Positions 9,301-11,635 of a DNA stretch of 11,635 nt are shown piece after piece. Position numbers and translations under genes: made by a program. The notes under the pieces are model-generated. The model made no database searches. It saw nothing but the letters and a program-made list of their open reading frames with translations, and was not told where the DNA came from. Each line of letters starts with the position of its first letter. Position 1 is the first letter of the stretch. The stretch is from Acanthamoeba lenticulata. Lineage: Eukaryota; Discosea; Longamoebia; Acanthamoebidae. The DNA is taken from the NCBI GenBank assembly GCA_002179805.1, contig NAVB01001756.1, forward strand, positions 1 through 11,635, read 5' to 3'.

Positions 9301-11391
9301 ACCGTCACGCCGACGGTAACGCCCACTGTTACGCCGACGGTGACGCCGACCGTTACACCCACGGTCACCCCGACCGTGACACCAACCGTCACGCCCACGG
9401 TGACGCCTACCGTAACACCTACGGTCACACCGACAGTGACGCCCACGGTCACGCCCACCGTCACGCCCACAGTGACGCCTACTGTCACACCGACAGTCAC
9501 GCCCACCGTAACGCCCACGGTTACACCGACGGTCACGCCGACGGTAACGCCCACCGTTACACCCACGGTCACGCCGACGGTGACGCCCACTGTTACTCCT
9601 ACCGTAACGCCCACGGTCACACCGACAGTGACACCCACAGTGACGCCCACTGTCACGCCAACGGTCACTCCCACCGTGACGCCAACAGTTACTCCCACAG
9701 TCACACCGACAGTCACGCCTACGGTCACGCCCACGGTGACGCCAACGGTAACGCCCACCGCGACGCCCACTGTCACGCCGACGGTCACGCCGACCGTTAC
9801 GCCAACCGTGACGCCCACGGTCACTCCCACGGTCACACCGACAGTAACACCTACGGTCACTCCCACTGTGACGCCAACGGTTACGCCTACAGTTACACCG
9901 ACGGTGACTCCCACGGTGACGCCCACCGTAACACCGACGGTCACGCCCACGGTCACGCCCACTGTAACTCCTACCGTAACGCCCACGGTGACGCCTACTG
10001 TCACGCCTACAGTGACACCCACGGTGACGCCCACAGTGACGCCAACTGTCACGCCCACGGTCACGCCGACCGTTACGCCAACCGTGACGCCGACAAGGAC
10101 GCCTACAGTGACGCCGACGGTTACTCCTACTGTGACACCCACCGTTACGCCGAGCGTAACGCCCACGGTCACACCAACAAGGACGCCAACAGTGACGCCC
10201 ACCGTTACGCCTACCATAACACCCACGGTGACACCGACAGTGACGCCCACCGTCACGCCCACCGTCACGCCTACTGTCACACCCACAGTGACGCCCACGG
10301 TCACGCCCACGGTTACACCTACTGTCACACCGACAGTCACGCCCACTGTGACGCCCACCGTGACGCCTACAGTCACGCCCACAGTGACTCCTACGGTGAC
10401 GCCGACTGTCACACCGACCGTCACGCCGTCCGAAACGCCGTCGGTCACACCCTCAGTCACTCCGTCCAGCACGATGACACCGACACCTTCGATCTCGGAG
10501 TCGCCATCATCGACACCTTCTCCGACGGCCTCCATTTCTTTGTCGCCAACAGCTTCGATCTCCATGTCGCCTTCGGCGAGTCTCACCCCGGGTCTGTCTC
10601 CATCGTCGTCGCACTCAAGAACGCCCAGTCCTACGCGCACGCCGACACGCACGGCGACGCCCTCGATCTCGTTCTCGCCGACGTCCTCAGTCACGCCGAC
10701 GGTCACCCGAACGTCCACGCCTTCCCCGTCCGTTACGAGGACATCGACACCCACGTCGTCGCCTACAAGGACGCCAACGAGGTCCCCGTCGGCCCCCAAC
10801 TCACCTACTTCTTCGCCTTCATTCGGTGCATCCACCTCGCCAACTGCGACGTCTACACCGTCGGTGTCTCGCACCGCGACGCCGTCTCCCACCTCTTCGG
10901 CATCGTCGACCACCACGCCGACCGCCACGCCGTCCATTTCAACAACGCCCAGCACGACGCCGACCAACTCAGCGTCTCGATCTCCCAGCCGGAGCGCGAC
11001 GACGAGCCCGCGCTTCGTCAACGGAACTGCCGGTGGTGGCGGTGGTGGCATCGATGTCGGCGTCATTGCCGCTGGTGTGGCGATTCCCTTGGCCCTTGCC
11101 GCCGTGGCGGGTATTGGTGCCGCGGCCGCGCTCCTGCTCTGGCGTCGCAGAGCTGCTTCGGTGCCTACGGTGGACCCCGCAAGTGTGGACGCCGTCAGCT
11201 TGGGCAACGTAAGCGTGTCGCCCATCTACGAGACACGCACAACGACGCACAAGAACGAGCTCTACGCCGGGGACAACGAAGGCAACGAAGACATCTTCTT
11301 CTTCTCTAACCCCTCACCAGGCGGCGGTGGCGGCGATCTGGGCCGAGACGCCACCTACCAATCTCACGCCATGTCCTGGGACAATGTGTGA
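65..11391 (+). CDS. Giant Thr/Pro/Val-repeat mucin-like type I membrane protein (5'-partial, probable terminal exon)
   Basis: One uninterrupted frame runs to TGA at 11389-11391, about 3,770 residues. In order: a Ser/Thr/Pro/Arg-rich lead-in; about 840 copies of a T-V-T-P unit; an irregular S/T/P linker; a sequon N-G-T at 11020; six Gly; a hydrophobic helix (11056-11142); Arg-Arg-Arg; and an 82-residue tail. The order of helix then basic stop-transfer residues predicts a single-pass type I topology with the repeats outside the cell. The Thr/Pro density is that of mucin-like O-glycosylated stalks, so a surface stalk or coat role is inferred; no catalytic or binding domain is visible. The frame stays open to position 1 but has no ATG; the first GTG (82) is a repeat valine, not a credible start. 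I place the exon start at 65, after a probable splice acceptor, splitting a codon after its first base. Start and signal peptide should lie upstream. Confidence 0.85.
745..840 (+). repeat. Duplicated segment, copy 1 (partner 1393-1488)
   Basis: This 96-bp segment matches 1393-1488 at an offset of 648 bp with about five differences, all at third codon positions. Both copies carry the same rare run of variants: P-S-R-T-P, then T-M-T-P-S-V-T-P-S-V-T-P at 802-837 and 1450-1485. Shared wobble bases across a highly degenerate array show copying by recombination rather than chance. Confidence 0.75.
1393..1488 (+). repeat. Duplicated segment, copy 2 (partner 745-840)
   Basis: Second copy of the Met/Ser-marked segment, with the same ATG (Met) followed by two TCG (Ser) variants. 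The Arg codon is CGA here and CGG in the partner. Confidence 0.75.
5701..5829 (+). other. Non-canonical island inside the repeat array
   Basis: About 43 residues depart from the unit: Gln codons at 5704 and 5734, Glu at 5764, several P-S variants, a T-M-S-A-T-V-P-P run at about 5800-5823, and a T-P-T-P register slip. It is the strongest interruption of the core and marks the change from the near-pure upstream part to the diversified downstream part. It may be a relic of a former array end or a flexible joint; both are inferences. Confidence 0.7.
6217..6404 (+). repeat. Segmental duplication, copy A (partner 7987-8174)
   Basis: 188 bp match 7987-8174 at an offset of 1,770 bp with four differences (6249, 6312, 6330, 6375), all synonymous third-position changes. 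The segment contains a distinctive order of variants: S-V, A, I, A, then T-E-T-P-S-A-T-P-S-V-T-P with Glu at 6370. The offset is not a multiple of 12, because a 6-nt register slip at about 6718-6726 lies between the copies. Confidence 0.85.
6736..6820 (+). repeat. Segmental duplication, copy C (partner 8692-8776)
   Basis: 85 bp match 8692-8776 at an offset of 1,956 bp (163 units of 12) with four synonymous third-position differences (6741, 6750, 6771, 6798). Both copies carry the only two Gly variants that use GGC (6760 and 8716), followed by P-S-A-T-P. Confidence 0.75.
7987..8174 (+). repeat. Segmental duplication, copy B (partner 6217-6404)
   Basis: Second copy of the 188-bp segment, with Glu at 8140 corresponding to Glu at 6370. 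Sequence similarity drops sharply on both sides (GTC versus GCG on the left, GTC versus GTA followed by TCA on the right), so the duplication edges are fairly well defined. Confidence 0.85.
8692..8776 (+). repeat. Segmental duplication, copy D (partner 6736-6820)
   Basis: Second copy of the Gly-marked segment. The match ends on the right at a Val codon (GTC) that is Ala (GCC) in the partner. Confidence 0.75.
10429..11031 (+). other. Irregular Ser/Thr/Pro-rich linker between the array and the membrane
   Basis: About 200 residues begin with S-E-T-P-S-V-T-P-S (Glu at 10432) and then lose the four-residue register. Ser becomes dominant, with S-I-S and S-P-S clusters and Arg in R-T-P-T-R-T runs. 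It ends at R-F-V-N-G-T-A, whose N-G-T (Asn at 11020) is a potential N-glycosylation site just outside the membrane. It resembles the lead-in at 65-318 and probably acts as an O-glycosylated spacer. Confidence 0.75.
11032..11142 (+). other. Gly run and single transmembrane helix
   Basis: Six Gly codons (11032-11049) lead into I-D and then about 29 small or hydrophobic residues (V-G-V-I-A-A-G ... A-A-L-L-L-W, 11056-11142), followed directly by Arg-Arg-Arg. The length suits one membrane-spanning helix. It is rich in Ala and Gly, which often permits close helix packing. The three Arg mark the cytoplasmic side, giving type I orientation. Because a tail follows, GPI anchoring is unlikely. Confidence 0.85.
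11143..11388 (+). other. 82-residue cytoplasmic tail with tyrosines and C-terminal WDNV
   Basis: The tail is not repetitive and differs in composition from the ectodomain. It has Tyr at 11227 (P-I-Y-E), 11263 (E-L-Y-A) and 11356 (T-Y-Q), an acidic G-D-N-E-G-N-E-D stretch followed by I-F-F-F, a second Gly run (about 11320-11334), and the terminus W-D-N-V. Asp at -2 with a hydrophobic C-terminal residue fits the loose class III PDZ-ligand pattern, which is short and occurs by chance often. The tail could link the stalk to cytoskeleton or signalling proteins, but no defined domain is recognisable. Confidence 0.6.
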
Positions 11392-11486
11392 TTACGCCTC
11401 CGGACGTGAGGGCTGCGCGCACTCGCACTCGCCTGTTTTGTTAATTTTTGCTTTTTTGCTGTTTTCAATTTTTCCCATTTTTCAAC

Positions 11487-11492
11487 AATAAA
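11487..11492 (+). terminator. Polyadenylation signal AATAAA
   Basis: A canonical AATAAA lies 95 nt after the stop codon in a T-rich 3' UTR, with a GT/T-rich element (TTTTGTTGCATCTTTCC, 11505-11521) just downstream, where cleavage factors usually bind. Cleavage is therefore expected at about 11503-11515. This is one of the main reasons to call the window eukaryotic. Confidence 0.75.
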
Positions 11493-11549
11493 TTTTTTAA
11501 ATTATTTTGTTGCATCTTTCCTTTGGCGCAGCTAAGACACAACCCGAGC

Positions 11550-11604
11550 TCACAACGTCTCCCGCGAGTGCACGAACTGGGACAGGAAGAGGAAGAAGGA
11601 GGTC
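11550..11604 (-). promoter_or_regulatory. Possible minus-strand splice acceptor and short last exon of a convergent gene
   Basis: Read on the minus strand, a branch-point-like TTGAC (A at 11603) is followed by an almost pure pyrimidine tract and ends in CAG (complement of 11577-11579), with the branch A 26 nt from the acceptor. One frame of the following sequence reads F-V-H-S-R-E-T-L and stops at TGA (complement of 11550-11552). This would be a short terminal coding exon of a neighbour converging on the giant gene. The other two frames also stay open for some distance, so the frame is not settled, and I see no canonical AATAAA for this strand in the flank. Confidence 0.3.
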
Positions 11605-11635
11605 AACCGATCGGCGGCGGGTTCATGTCATTGGG

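Larger units (their letters stand above)
319..10428 (+). repeat. Coding tandem array of a 12-nt unit, (T-V-T-P)n with n about 840
   Basis: The region is 10,110 bp, or 3,370 codons, of ACN GTN ACN CCN. Length changes are multiples of 3 nt, and the visible register slips are 6 nt. Pro is replaced only a handful of times (for example CGG at 3658, GCC at 7258, GCA at 7858, CTG at 8302). The Thr after Val is sometimes Ser, the Thr after Pro is often Ser, and the Val position accepts Ala, Ile, Leu, Met, Arg, Glu, Gln, Gly, Asp, Thr and Phe. DNA copies are not identical: third bases vary widely, so this is a protein-level repeat rather than a fresh minisatellite. Pro at every fourth residue excludes regular helix and sheet; an extended, polyproline-like chain is likely, roughly 0.7-1 micrometre if fully stretched (my estimate from residue count). 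Confidence 0.95.
11392..11635 (+). other. 3' UTR and downstream flank
   Basis: After the stop there are about 50 bases of mixed composition, then a T-rich tract (about 11433-11520) holding the poly(A) signal, then GC-richer sequence with a purine-rich run (11580-11602). No complete gene fits here. Two + strand frames stay open from about 11532 to the right edge, but the stretch is only about 100 nt and not informative. The purine-rich run reads as an intron end on the minus strand. Confidence 0.5.

Noticed and set aside
84..10428. Antisense frame reading Thr-Val-Gly-Val without stops, with GTG codons
   Set aside because: Stop-free by codon arithmetic of the sense repeat, with no ATG seen in the repeat and no independent gene signal; reported as a property, not a gene.
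319..10428. CRISPR-like or satellite DNA array
   Set aside because: No spacer/repeat alternation; the 12-nt unit is conserved at first and second codon positions only and keeps one reading frame, so it is coding.
319..10428. GTNAC palindromes and TGACG motifs repeated hundreds of times (operators, bZIP sites, hairpins)
   Set aside because: Automatic result of Val-Thr codons (GTN ACN) and ACG use; spacing and bases follow the protein, not a binding-site consensus.
319..10428. T-x-T motif resembling ice-binding proteins
   Set aside because: Known T-x-T ice-binding folds are beta-solenoids; a Pro every four residues, and no Cys or long-period solenoid, make that fold implausible here.
10826..11212. 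128-codon + strand frame, Arg/Pro-rich
   Set aside because: Shifted frame of the linker and membrane region; its Arg/Pro/Leu content is what out-of-frame reading of GC-rich S/T/P codons yields. The main frame gives a sensible helix and tail here.
10969..11250. 93-codon minus-strand frame
   Set aside because: In-register antisense of the linker, helix and tail; no recognisable domain and only a GTG start.
11227..11265. ITAM-like pair of tyrosines in the tail
   Set aside because: The spacing is close, but neither Tyr is followed by Leu/Ile at +3, so the motif is not met.
65..11391. Bacterial surface protein or cellulosome-type linker (TPTVTP linkers occur in bacteria)
   Set aside because: No ribosome binding site, no ATG start, no sorting or dockerin domain, and AATAAA plus splice-like signals at both ends favour a eukaryote. 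Not fully excluded.
11505..11531. Plus-strand splice acceptor (T-rich run ending GCGCAG at 11526-11531)
   Set aside because: It lies within the expected cleavage and downstream element of the poly(A) site, and the open frames after it are too short to show coding.
11625..11635. ATG at 11625 as the start of a downstream gene
   Set aside because: Only 11 bases remain in the window; no context supports it, and the purine run before it reads better as a minus-strand intron end.

Overview
The window is almost entirely one giant eukaryotic gene on the + strand. A single reading frame is open from the left edge to a TGA at 11389-11391. It encodes about 3,770 residues of a Thr/Pro/Val-rich, mucin-like protein that ends in a single transmembrane helix and an 82-residue cytoplasmic tail. 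No in-frame ATG precedes the repeats. A branch-point, polypyrimidine tract and CAG at about 43-64 suggest that the window begins in an intron and that the large exon starts near 65. The start codon, signal peptide and any N-terminal adhesion domain would then lie upstream.

Layout: 1-64, probable intron end. 65-318, Ser/Thr/Pro/Arg-rich lead-in. 319-10428, about 840 tandem copies of the 12-nt, four-residue unit T-V-T-P, with a Ser-Arg-punctuated block (about 600-2060), a long near-pure stretch (about 2060-5700), a diversified stretch (about 5700-8800) and a second near-pure stretch (about 8800-10428). 10429-11031, irregular S/T/P-rich linker. 11032-11142, Gly run and membrane helix. 11143-11388, cytoplasmic tail with tyrosines and a C-terminal WDNV. 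11392-11635, 3' flank with AATAAA at 11487-11492 and, on the minus strand, what looks like the last splice acceptor of a convergent gene.

The splice and poly(A) signals, the lack of a ribosome binding site or operon neighbour, and the type I membrane layout suggest a eukaryote, most simply a free-living protist with large surface proteins. I cannot name the species. A large DNA virus or a bacterium with TPTVTP linkers is less likely but not excluded by sequence alone.

The most interesting aspect is how the array evolved. The amino-acid unit is nearly invariant at Pro and at the Thr before it, while third codon positions are heavily scrambled. On top of this are segmental duplications recognisable by shared wobble bases, a 192-bp higher-order spacing, and recurring Glu/Gln-T-P-S punctuation that resembles the natural end of the array. 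I infer a very long, probably O-glycosylated, extended extracellular stalk or coat. I found no enzyme, RNA gene, CRISPR array or transposon.
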